From: Companilactobacillus musae
GTDB taxonomy: Bacteria > Bacillota > Bacilli > Lactobacillales > Lactobacillaceae
DNA length: 64,000 bases
NCBI RefSeq assembly: GCF_003967595.1
Contig: NZ_BIFW01000010.1
Span: forward strand, 1 to 64,000
Direction: 5' to 3'
The position numbers were made by a program, and so were the translations under genes. The first letter of the stretch is position 1. Each line of letters opens with the position of its first letter. A model generated the notes under the pieces. That model did no database searches, was not told the DNA's origin, and saw only the letters and a list, made by a program, of their open reading frames with translations. Shown in pieces: positions 56,714 through 64,000 of the stretch.

Positions 56714-59548
56714 ATGGTATTAAATAAAAAATGTATTTATTTAGGCGTCACATTATTTTCTTCAGCAATTTTAGCAACTGTATCAACAGAACAAGTAACA
56801 AAAGCTGATACCATAGGGACAGTCACCACAACAACAGCTGTACCTAGCTCTTCTACAGACAGTACAACGGCTGTATCAACTACTGGAACGGATAGTACTT
56901 CATCAAGTGGAACTGTATCATCAACGTCAAGTGCTGTGAACGGTACATCAATGTTGCCAAGCACATCTACTGGAACCACAAGTAGTGTTACAACACCAAC
57001 GAGCACTGCCACAATATCGCCAAGTACAGCAAGTGGAACGATAGCATCGACGGGAGTCACGAGTACTACCGCAACTTCATCAACAGTTGCACCAAGCACT
57101 ACAACGACATCAATTACTGGTACAACATCTCCGATTAGTACAGCTACAGGTAATAGTACGGTGACATCTTCGAACACCACAACTAGCGACACATCAACTA
57201 CTGGAGTCACGAGTGCGACAACAACCTCACCAAGCACCACAACTAGCGGCACACCAACAACTGGGGTTATGAGTGCGACAACAGCCTCTCCAAGCACTAC
57301 AACTAGCAGCACACCAACTACTGGAACAACAACTGGAACTATAACGGAAAGTAAACCAAGCAGTAGTAGTACGACTTCAACCACTGGTAGTACGACAGCA
57401 ACAACAACTACTACCACGAGCACAATTACAATAGGTGGAACGACAACATCTCCATCTCCTGTAGGTCCCGCTGATCCTACAAGTACCACAGGGACGACAA
57501 TTAATGCAACAACACCTACAAGTTCGATTTCTTATACGATACCTAGTGATGTAACTGATGACACAGTGGTTAACTTCACTGATCCAACTTTGGGGGCTGC
57601 CGCAAAGTTGGCTTTTGGTTTGAAACCAACGGATAATTTAACTGTTGGAATGATCAAGGCAAAAAAGGTACCACTAATTTCAATTAGTGTGACATTGTAT
57701 GAATTAAATCAAAAAAATCAACCTGGAGCTTCAATGACTGATCAAGAATCTACGCCGGTTGAAAGTTTGAATGGCATGCAATACTTTCAATTATTGCCTA
57801 GCACTACTCAAATACATTTCCAAGCCAAATTAGCTTCAGATACTAATGCAGATCCTACTTTGACGCCTTTGGATAACCTTAATTTTGCTCATTTAATTAT
57901 TGATGGTAATTTTAGTAACCCTAAAGCTAAGCAAATTGATGTTTCCCAACTTACTAAAATTAATCTTGCTAAAACTAGTTATGTTGAGTTAACAGGTGAC
58001 AATTCAGTTTCTTCATATTCAGGTATTGATGATGATCAACTGAAGGAATTAGGACCATGGTTGACTAATTTTGTTAACAACGGTACTTCTGGCGGTGTTC
58101 TTCTTGAGTTAGGTAGTGCAGCTATTACTGATTTTTCTCCTTTGAAGGAAATTAATCCTGACGCGGATGCTTCAATTATTTCTTTGGGTGATGGTAGTTA
58201 TGATCCTACTCCGGTTTATGGAGTAATTGGTCAGCCTTTAACATTTAAAGCTGCGCCATTCACGGGTATTGATGGAGAAGATTTGTCATCAACTTATCAC
58301 TTTACAGGAACGGTTCCTAAGGCAGATTTAGCTGACGATAATCTAGTTAACTTGGGTAATGGTGAGTATAGAATTGATAATCCTGACTCAACGAATAATG
58401 CTTTGACATATGGACATATTGGTTATGTATATTCTCAAAGTCCTGATGCTTATATTAGAAAGACTTATGGAACAAATAATACATTTATGTATTTTGGCAT
58501 TCATGGTCAACCAATTATCTGGCAAGCACATCCAACTGTAACTATCAATTATATGAATGCCGACGGGACACCAATTATGGCTAATGGAACAGCTATGACA
58601 AAACAAATTGCCGGAACTAATGTAGGCGATGCTTTTGATTTAACATCTGATAGTAATATTTCTGGTTACAGTTTGAGCAGTCCAACGACTATCTTAAAGG
58701 GTGCTTATACTCTAGCTCCCCAAGTTGTAAATTTGGTTTATAGTAAGGCAATTACTAGTGGGGGTTCTTCATCAAGCAATACTTCAGTTAATGATAATAA
58801 AGAAAATGATGAACCAGATATTTCTGATTCTAGAATTCCAGTTGATGTTCAAGAAGTTACTGGAACAACTAAGTCAGATTCTGAACTAAAGAGTATTGGT
58901 GTCAAAGCTACAACAACCATTGATGGAAAATTATTCTACCTAGTAGGTTATGGCAATTGGATTGAAGCTGATAGTTATGATGCCACTGTTTCTACAGAAA
59001 GCGGAGTTATTAGAACTCATAATATTGATAGTGATCTAGTAGATGGTAACGGAGATGATCTTGGATATGGAGTAGCTCCAAGTACGGGATGGAAGTACAG
59101 TAAGATTGTTGCTATTAATGGTAAAGGTTATTACCAAGTAGCAACCAATGAATATTTGCCAATTGCTGATGCTGTCGTATTTTCACCATTTAGTAGTAAG
59201 GCAACTGTAAGTGTAGGTTCTAAAGCCGAACTCTATAATTCTTTGGGAGAAGATTTAGGGAAAAACTTACCAAGCAATAGCAGTTGGACTACTGATGGAA
59301 CGGCCATTATTAATGGCGTATTAATGTATCGAGTTGCTACAGATGAATGGGTTAGCGTTGATACGACTGAGGCTGCATCAGTAACTACCACATATCATGC
59401 AGCGGAAGAAACAGCACTTTATGATTCTAATGGAAATGTTATTCCTAGAAAATTAGCGGCCGATACCAATTGGAAAGTTGACCAAATTGTTTTGATCAAT
59501 GGTCAAGAGTATTGTCGTGTGGCTACTGATGAGTATGTTAAAGCTTAA
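56714..59548 (+). CDS. Large Ser/Thr-rich adhesin with MucBP and three SLAP modules
   Basis: The product has 944 residues. Signal peptide ends near TKA-DTI (about 34). A Ser/Thr stalk (about 37-275) has imperfect units such as TTGVTSATTTSPSTTTSG, probably glycosylated. A folded domain follows (about 278-610) with LRR-like ITDFSPLKEINP. A MucBP-type module (about 615-680) begins PTVTINYMNADGTPIM. Three SLAP modules end it (about 720-944). No LPxTG, so the SLAP tail is the anchor. ATG 56714 follows AGGAG; a GTG at 56705 lies inside that site. Likely binds mucus or matrix. Confidence 0.82.
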   Translation: MVLNKKCIYLGVTLFSSAILATVSTEQVTKADTIGTVTTTTAVPSSSTDSTTAVSTTGTDSTSSSGTVSSTSSAVNGTSMLPSTSTGTTSSVTTPTSTATISPSTASGTIASTGVTSTTATSSTVAPSTTTTSITGTTSPISTATGNSTVTSSNTTTSDTSTTGVTSATTTSPSTTTSGTPTTGVMSATTASPSTTTSSTPTTGTTTGTITESKPSSSSTTSTTGSTTATTTTTTSTITIGGTTTSPSPVGPADPTSTTGTTINATTPTSSISYTIPSDVTDDTVVNFTDPTLGAAAKLAFGLKPTDNLTVGMIKAKKVPLISISVTLYELNQKNQPGASMTDQESTPVESLNGMQYFQLLPSTTQIHFQAKLASDTNADPTLTPLDNLNFAHLIIDGNFSNPKAKQIDVSQLTKINLAKTSYVELTGDNSVSSYSGIDDDQLKELGPWLTNFVNNGTSGGVLLELGSAAITDFSPLKEINPDADASIISLGDGSYDPTPVYGVIGQPLTFKAAPFTGIDGEDLSSTYHFTGTVPKADLADDNLVNLGNGEYRIDNPDSTNNALTYGHIGYVYSQSPDAYIRKTYGTNNTFMYFGIHGQPIIWQAHPTVTINYMNADGTPIMANGTAMTKQIAGTNVGDAFDLTSDSNISGYSLSSPTTILKGAYTLAPQVVNLVYSKAITSGGSSSSNTSVNDNKENDEPDISDSRIPVDVQEVTGTTKSDSELKSIGVKATTTIDGKLFYLVGYGNWIEADSYDATVSTESGVIRTHNIDSDLVDGNGDDLGYGVAPSTGWKYSKIVAINGKGYYQVATNEYLPIADAVVFSPFSSKATVSVGSKAELYNSLGEDLGKNLPSNSSWTTDGTAIINGVLMYRVATDEWVSVDTTEAASVTTTYHAAEETALYDSNGNVIPRKLAADTNWKVDQIVLINGQEYCRVATDEYVKA

Positions 59549-59556
59549 TAAATAAT

Positions 59557-59604
59557 AGAAAAGGTTCTGTAATTATCTAAATAAATAATTACAGAACCTT
59601 TTCT
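59557..59604. terminator. Terminator between convergent genes
   Basis: AAAAGGTTCTGTAATTAT and ATAATTACAGAACCTTTT form a perfect 18-bp stem, usable from both strands. Confidence 0.92.
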
Positions 59605-59608
59605 GGTC

Positions 59609-60988
59609 TTAAGATGAAATTTTTGTTATTTGCTGATCGAAAGCCTTTAAATAATCATCATGATTTTTAAATTTTTGGCTTTTTATTTTGTTTAAGGCAG
59701 TTTTCCAATCAGAGTATTTAATAGCAATCTTTTTCCGAGTACCATCTTGGATATATAATCCCGCAAAATTATTATCTTTTTGGATGGAAACTGGTTCCCA
59801 AATATAATCATCATTTTTGTATTCTAGTAAATACTGGGTTTGGCGATTAATGTTATTTTGATAGAGTGAATATTGAATTTGCAAATTAAATGTCTTTCCA
59901 TAATCATGAGATATTGCAACCGTTCGAGTTCCTATACTCAATATAAGTAAGATAAGTATAGGCAATAGATATTTTTCATAAGCCGCTAATAGTAAATCTA
60001 AATTGATAACGAAAATGGCTACAAAGAATATATATGTAGCAAACATGCATCTGGAACCAAACGGAGATACTACAAGGAATGGAATAACTACAATAAAACC
60101 AGATGATAATAATGAAAAATTAGCTAGTTTTTGTTTGAAGTTTTTGATTCTAGAATTATAAATTATTACGGCAACTGTAAAAGTTAGAATTGCTAATATT
60201 AAAATTAACAAGGATTTGCTCGAATATTGGGTTCTAAGATAATTAATCATGGTTTCAGAATTAGCAGATCCCTTGATTGAACGGTAAGAATCGTTTCCCA
60301 AAAGAATTTTAATATAAGCACCATTAGTGAACATTAGAAAAGCACCGATAACATTACCAACTAGGATATAGTTGAGAATTTTTTTGAATTTATCACCGAA
60401 ATGCTTTCGTAAAAATAACCAGGTCAAAAGACTATTAAAGACATTTAGTAGAGTTACATGTTCAGCAAAAAGTTGAGCTGCAATGGCTGCTAAAAAGATC
60501 AATATAGTGGTTGATTGATAATAATGAATGTCTTTATTGTCGTAGTTTTTTAATACTAGATAGATCATAAACAATGGAAAAATCACAGAAGGTACGTAAT
60601 TAGCGAAACCTGAGTGCCATCCTAATATTTGTCTAAAAATGGATTGAGGCATCAGAAGAATAAAAAAAGTTGTTAAAGTTGCTGACACTAATCCTACGGA
60701 TTTTGATGGAGAAATTTGTTCACGGATTTTTTGGATTAAATAAACAATAACAGTCATGAAAGTTCCATAAGCCATAAAAGCAATTGGCTTGAATTTGGTC
60801 ATAGCGATTACTAAGATATCCCCAAGATAACGACCGTCATATTTCAGAAATATTCCCTGTGGAAAATAATTTCTGCCAAAGTAGTTGCCCCAATTTAAAT
60901 CATCACCTAGTAAGGGCATCCACATTCCAATTAGTCCAAAGATAAGGAATACAATAAAGTAAAAGCTGAGTTTAGTTGTTCGTTTCAT
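59609..60988 (-). CDS. Multi-span membrane protein, DUF6056/GT-C-like
   Basis: The product has 459 residues with about 11 membrane helices. The first outside loop, MPLLGDDLNWGNYFGRNYF, has paired aspartates, and YDGRYLGDILVIAM follows, the pattern of DUF6056 proteins, which are thought to be GT-C glycosyltransferases. A short C-terminal soluble part follows (about 390-459). It stands alone and convergent with the adhesin gene; glycosylation of that Ser/Thr-rich protein is a tempting but unproven link. The start is the ATG at 60988 after AAAGAGGC. Confidence 0.75.
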   Translation of the reverse strand: MKRTTKLSFYFIVFLIFGLIGMWMPLLGDDLNWGNYFGRNYFPQGIFLKYDGRYLGDILVIAMTKFKPIAFMAYGTFMTVIVYLIQKIREQISPSKSVGLVSATLTTFFILLMPQSIFRQILGWHSGFANYVPSVIFPLFMIYLVLKNYDNKDIHYYQSTTILIFLAAIAAQLFAEHVTLLNVFNSLLTWLFLRKHFGDKFKKILNYILVGNVIGAFLMFTNGAYIKILLGNDSYRSIKGSANSETMINYLRTQYSSKSLLILILAILTFTVAVIIYNSRIKNFKQKLANFSLLSSGFIVVIPFLVVSPFGSRCMFATYIFFVAIFVINLDLLLAAYEKYLLPILILLILSIGTRTVAISHDYGKTFNLQIQYSLYQNNINRQTQYLLEYKNDDYIWEPVSIQKDNNFAGLYIQDGTRKKIAIKYSDWKTALNKIKSQKFKNHDDYLKAFDQQITKISS

Positions 60989-61138
60989 GTTTGCCTCTTT
61001 AGTACCCCTAATATCATCCTCCCTTTTGTTAGGATATAATTTTATTACTTTTTGAGCAATAGTAATCTGGACTTGCGACTATTGCGACAATATTGATAAA
61101 ATATTTACTTAGATAAGTGTGCATGTTAGTATTAATTT

Positions 61139-61152
61139 TGCAAACGATTACA
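61139..61152 (+). promoter_or_regulatory. cre/RbsR-type operator before rbsD
   Basis: TGCAAACGATTACA fits the LacI-family cre pattern TGNAANCGNNNNCA at every position. It lies 19-32 bp before the rbsD start. CcpA or RbsR could bind here. Confidence 0.6.
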
Positions 61153-61170
61153 GAAAAAGGTGAAAATTTC

Positions 61171-61566
61171 ATGAAAAAAACAAGAGTTATCAACTCAAAT
61201 ATCTCACGTGTTATTGCCCAAATGGGACATTTCGATACAATTGGTATCGGTGATGCAGGGATGCCCGTTCCTTCAGGAACTGAAAAAATTGATTTAGCAG
61301 TTGAAGCAGGCTTACCAAGTTTCATTCAAGTACTTGAAAATGTTTTGAGTGAACTAGAGGTTCAAAGGGTTTACTTAGCTGAAGAAATTAAAACTCAAAA
61401 TCCAGAGCAATTAGCCGCAGTCAAAAAAATTGTTGGTGATACACCAATTGAATTCATTCCTCATGAAGAAATGAAGAAAGATTTGAGCGATACTAAAGCC
61501 TTCATTAGAACAGGTGAGGAAACACCTTATTCAAATATTTTGCTTGAAAGTGGAGTTGTCTTTTAG
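61171..61566 (+). CDS. rbsD: D-ribose pyranase
   Basis: The product has 131 residues. It interconverts pyranose and furanose forms of ribose. [34 protein letters not shown] contains the catalytic His20 and Asp28; [20 protein letters not shown] and [10 protein letters not shown] complete the family pattern. ATG 61171 follows AAAAGGTGA; the longer frame to 61117 has none. It starts 13 bp before rbsK. No ribose transporter adjoins, so uptake is encoded elsewhere. Confidence 0.95.
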   Translation: MKKTRVINSNISRVIAQMGHFDTIGIGDAGMPVPSGTEKIDLAVEAGLPSFIQVLENVLSELEVQRVYLAEEIKTQNPEQLAAVKKIVGDTPIEFIPHEEMKKDLSDTKAFIRTGEETPYSNILLESGVVF

Positions 61567-61579
61567 AGGTTAAATAATT

Positions 61580-62488
61580 ATGAAGAAAATAGTTGTACTA
61601 GGTTCTATTAATGTAGATATTATTTTAAATATCGCACGTTTACCATTACCAGGTGAAACAATGGCAATGAGTAATCGTTCAACTGCCGGTGGTGGTAAGG
61701 GTGCTAATCAAGCTATTGCGGCCGTCCGTGCTGGAGCTGAAACATCATTCATTGCTAAAATTGGACAGGATAGATCAGCTGATTTTATGTTGGACACATT
61801 TAAATACGATGGTTTGAATATTGAACATGTTACTCAAGATGAAAATGCTGGTACTGGCCAAGCTTATATTCTATTGGATGATAATGGTCAAAACAGTATT
61901 TTGATTTATGGTGGAGCTAATCAAACTATCACTACAAAAGACATTGAAGAAGCTCACGATGCAATTGCAGATGCTGATTGTTTGATAACTGAATTTGAAA
62001 CACCTTTGGCTACTTCAGTAGCAGCATTTAAAATTGCTAAAGAAAATAATGTCTTAACAATTTTGAATCCTGCTCCTGCAAAGACTAATATTCCAGATGA
62101 ACTACTAAAATTAACAGATATTATTGTTCCTAATGAGACTGAAGCTGAAGCTATCACTGGGATTAAGGTCACTGATCGTCCTTCAATGGAAAAAGCTGCA
62201 AATAAATTGCATACATTAGGTGTAAAGAATGTTATAATAACCGTCGGTGCTAATGGATCGTTTTATTCACAAGGTGAAAAGAATGGTTTCGTTAATGCTT
62301 ATAAAGTTAACACAGTTGATACAACAGCTGCTGGTGATACGTTTATCGGTTATTTAGCTTCAAAGCTAAATTCAGATTTAGGTAATATCGAGGAAGCAAT
62401 GATGTTTGCTAGTAAGGCATCTTCTATTACAGTTCAAACCCAAGGTGCTCAGAATTCGATTCCTTATTTAAGAGATGTTGAAATTTAA
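61580..62488 (+). CDS. rbsK: Ribokinase
   Basis: The product is a 302-residue PfkB-family kinase that makes ribose 5-phosphate. GSINVDIILNIARLPLPGETM, GGKGANQAIAAVRAGA (signature 1), TVGANGSFY and the base Asp in DTTAAGDTFIGYLASKL (signature 2, about 250-266) are all present. Length is typical. It follows rbsD by 13 bp. AGAGGTTA precedes the ATG. Nucleoside-derived ribose or free ribose is the source. Confidence 0.96.
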   Translation: MKKIVVLGSINVDIILNIARLPLPGETMAMSNRSTAGGGKGANQAIAAVRAGAETSFIAKIGQDRSADFMLDTFKYDGLNIEHVTQDENAGTGQAYILLDDNGQNSILIYGGANQTITTKDIEEAHDAIADADCLITEFETPLATSVAAFKIAKENNVLTILNPAPAKTNIPDELLKLTDIIVPNETEAEAITGIKVTDRPSMEKAANKLHTLGVKNVIITVGANGSFYSQGEKNGFVNAYKVNTVDTTAAGDTFIGYLASKLNSDLGNIEEAMMFASKASSITVQTQGAQNSIPYLRDVEI

Positions 62489-62546
62489 GTATTTGTAAAA
62501 GAAACTTTACGCTAAGTAGATTGAAATAATTGGTCAAACATGTTAA

Positions 62547-62675
62547 TATAATAGTTGTATTTTTGAATGGTGAATGGTTCGAATGGTTTGAATGTTTCGT
62601 ACTTTAGACTTTCTTCCATGATGTACCACGAAATAATGCACAAAAAATTTTTTTATTTATCAGGAGGATTCTCTA
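62547..62675 (+). promoter_or_regulatory. Promoter and long leader of the cold shock gene
   Basis: TATAAT at 62547-62552 predicts a start near 62559 and a leader of about 115 nt, as is usual for cold shock mRNAs. The leader has four imperfect GAATGGTT units (62564-62600), not seen elsewhere in the window. AGGAGG precedes the ATG. Confidence 0.6.
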
Positions 62676-62876
62676 ATGGAACACGGAACAGTTAAATGGT
62701 TTAACGCAGAAAAAGGTTATGGTTTTATCACTCGCGAAGATGGTAGTGACGTATTTGTTCACTTCTCAGCTATCCAAGGTGACGGTTACAAGACACTTGA
62801 AGAAGGCCAAGCTGTAACATTCGATATCGAAGATTCAGATCGTGGCCCACAAGCTTCAAACGTTGTTAAGGACTAA
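62676..62876 (+). CDS. csp: Cold shock protein (CspA family)
   Basis: The product has 66 residues, a single OB-fold nucleic acid chaperone. RNP1 reads KGYGFITRE and RNP2 VFVHFSA. Length and sequence match CspL/CspP of lactobacilli. It binds single-stranded RNA and DNA and helps translation in the cold. The long leader fits family-wide post-transcriptional control. A terminator follows. Confidence 0.97.
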   Translation: MEHGTVKWFNAEKGYGFITREDGSDVFVHFSAIQGDGYKTLEEGQAVTFDIEDSDRGPQASNVVKD

Positions 62877-62902
62877 TTATAAATCGTTAATAAACTTTGA
62901 AT

Positions 62903-62933
62903 AAAAGCTAACTCGAAAGAGTTAGCTTTTTTA
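62903..62933 (+). terminator. Terminator after csp
   Basis: AAAAGCTAACTC, GAAA loop, GAGTTAGCTTTT, then T run. Confidence 0.92.
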
Positions 62934-63017
62934 GTATCTAATTTTTTACTTTAAATTTACAATATCTAAACATTCCTTCGCTATATTTATTATTAAGTTG
63001 TTGGAATGGGGATAATT

Positions 63018-64000
63018 ATGCAAAAAGAAAATTGGAGAAGTAATTTTAGGATACTGTGGTTTGGAAGTTTGATAACGGATATGGGCAATGCGATGACATT
63101 GCCTTTTATTGTCCTGTTTATTGATACTTTAGGTAATTTTAGTAAGGCAGAATTAAATTTGTTAGGTGCGGCTGCTTTTTCTTTAACCTATTTAAGTAAG
63201 GGTTTAGTTTCACCCTTATGGGGCAGATTAGCTGATCTTAAAGGTAGAAAATTGATGTGTCTCAGGGCTTCCGGGGTCATGACTTTTACCATCTTTATGG
63301 TCGGGTTATCTCCTAATGTCTGGTTTTTATTAGTCTTTCGTTGTTTACAAGGTGCTTTTTCGGGATATATCAATAATGCAAATGCTTTGATGTCAGTTTC
63401 AGCTCCCAAACAGATACAAGGGCGCGTAATGAGCAGATTGGTTACGGGGAGTATCACTGGAACGTTGATTGGACCCTTGGTCGGTGGACTTTTCGCTACG
63501 TGGTTTGGTTATAGAGGAGCATTTTTTATTACTAGTTTTTTAATGGCATTAGTTTTTTTTACCACATTAATTGGAGTGAAAGAAAATTTTACACCGATTA
63601 ATAGAAAAGAATTGCGTCCGGCATTGCCAATTATGAAAAAGATAGGTTGGGGCTTCTTTGTAGCTCTGTTTGGGTCACTCTTAGCAATTCAAGCGACTAC
63701 TAATGCAATTACACCTATGATTAGTTTACTGGTCAGAGAACTCGATCCTAACGGTTCTAACTTAGTTATTATTACGGGAATCGTTTCGGCAGCACCGGGA
63801 TTTGCGACGATCTTGATGGCAGGTCTTATTGGTGGGTTAATTGATAAATTGGGAGCCTTAAAAAGTATGATTATTTTTTTAATATCGGCTATTGTCTGTT
63901 TGGTTTTGACTAGTATGGTTCAGAATGTTTGGGAATTAATTACTTTGAGATTTATTTTAGGAATTTCCGACGCCGCATTGATTCCATCTATTCAAGTGCT
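63018..64000 (+). CDS. MFS multidrug efflux transporter (3' end outside window)
   Basis: At least 327 residues are present; no stop before the window ends. About nine membrane helices are visible. The MFS loop GRLADLKGRKL is at about 72-82, and motif C-like GSITGTLIGPLVGGLFATWFG at about 150-170 marks drug/proton antiporters (PmrA/NorA-like). A second loop GGLIDKLGALKSM starts the C-half, as expected for a gene of about 400 codons. GGGGAT precedes the ATG at 63018. Substrate unknown. Confidence 0.88.
   Translation, partial: MQKENWRSNFRILWFGSLITDMGNAMTLPFIVLFIDTLGNFSKAELNLLGAAAFSLTYLSKGLVSPLWGRLADLKGRKLMCLRASGVMTFTIFMVGLSPNVWFLLVFRCLQGAFSGYINNANALMSVSAPKQIQGRVMSRLVTGSITGTLIGPLVGGLFATWFGYRGAFFITSFLMALVFFTTLIGVKENFTPINRKELRPALPIMKKIGWGFFVALFGSLLAIQATTNAITPMISLLVRELDPNGSNLVIITGIVSAAPGFATILMAGLIGGLIDKLGALKSMIIFLISAIVCLVLTSMVQNVWELITLRFILGISDAALIPSIQV

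Noticed and set aside
56737-57489. 250-codon minus-strand ORF opposite the adhesin stalk
   Set aside because: It is the antisense of ACN-rich Thr/Ser codons, giving a Val-rich artefact with no ribosome site.

Overview
The window is about 35% GC and carries Gram-positive Shine-Dalgarno sites, a T-box leader, WxL and SLAP surface proteins, padA and a POT peptide transporter. Together these point to a Lactobacillaceae chromosome. The mix of WxL cluster and SLAP proteins suggests the Companilactobacillus group; that genus assignment is inference. Almost everything is chromosomal. I saw no transposase, integrase, phage gene or CRISPR array. Layout: 240-1401 is a ribbon-helix-helix regulator with an SPFH protein. 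1461-2634 is phenolic acid decarboxylase (padA) with padR and two palindromic operators. 2740-5464 is a zinc/cadmium module: a metallothionein-like peptide, an ArsR sensor and a P1B ATPase. 5887-11806 holds an exported protein, a purine permease with a PurBox, two redox proteins, Tpx and a GNAT. 11920-16716 is a WxL (Csc-type) surface cluster. 16759-19394 is a TetR unit and an Mga-like regulator. 19926-23557 is lysP, T-box serS and two tRNAs. 23933-28765 is a flavin reductase locus (FAD/FMN reductase, ApbE, two FMN reductases). 30023-41286 is central metabolism: NADH oxidase, aldo-keto reductase, YfhO, two tandem glycerol kinases, DtpT and two tRNAs. 41439-53610 is a NagR-like regulator, cell-envelope glycosylation, NAD salvage (pncB-nadE), an aminotransferase and SprT. 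53647-60988 is tRNA-Leu, an Rgg-like regulator and three SLAP surface proteins. 61171-64000 is rbsDK, a cold shock protein and a partial MFS pump. Genes that seem to work together: the 14-bp motif TGTCGWWAACGACA occurs twice in the padA promoter and once between the flavin reductase and ApbE genes. This ties the reductase locus to PadR and makes hydroxycinnamate reduction its most likely job. The reductase and one FMN reductase both carry ApbE-type FMN attachment motifs. The most unusual content is intergenic. Three families of structured repeats (R1 about 156 bp, R2 about 125 bp, R4 about 78 bp) keep their hairpins while the stem sequences change. R1 sits at gene 3' ends in one fixed orientation. 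A separate tandem pair of about 340-nt loci (28885-29724) looks like twin non-coding RNAs with a compensated hairpin and C-rich loops. The second glycerol kinase has lost its catalytic aspartate and its HPr-target histidine and is probably a pseudo-enzyme.
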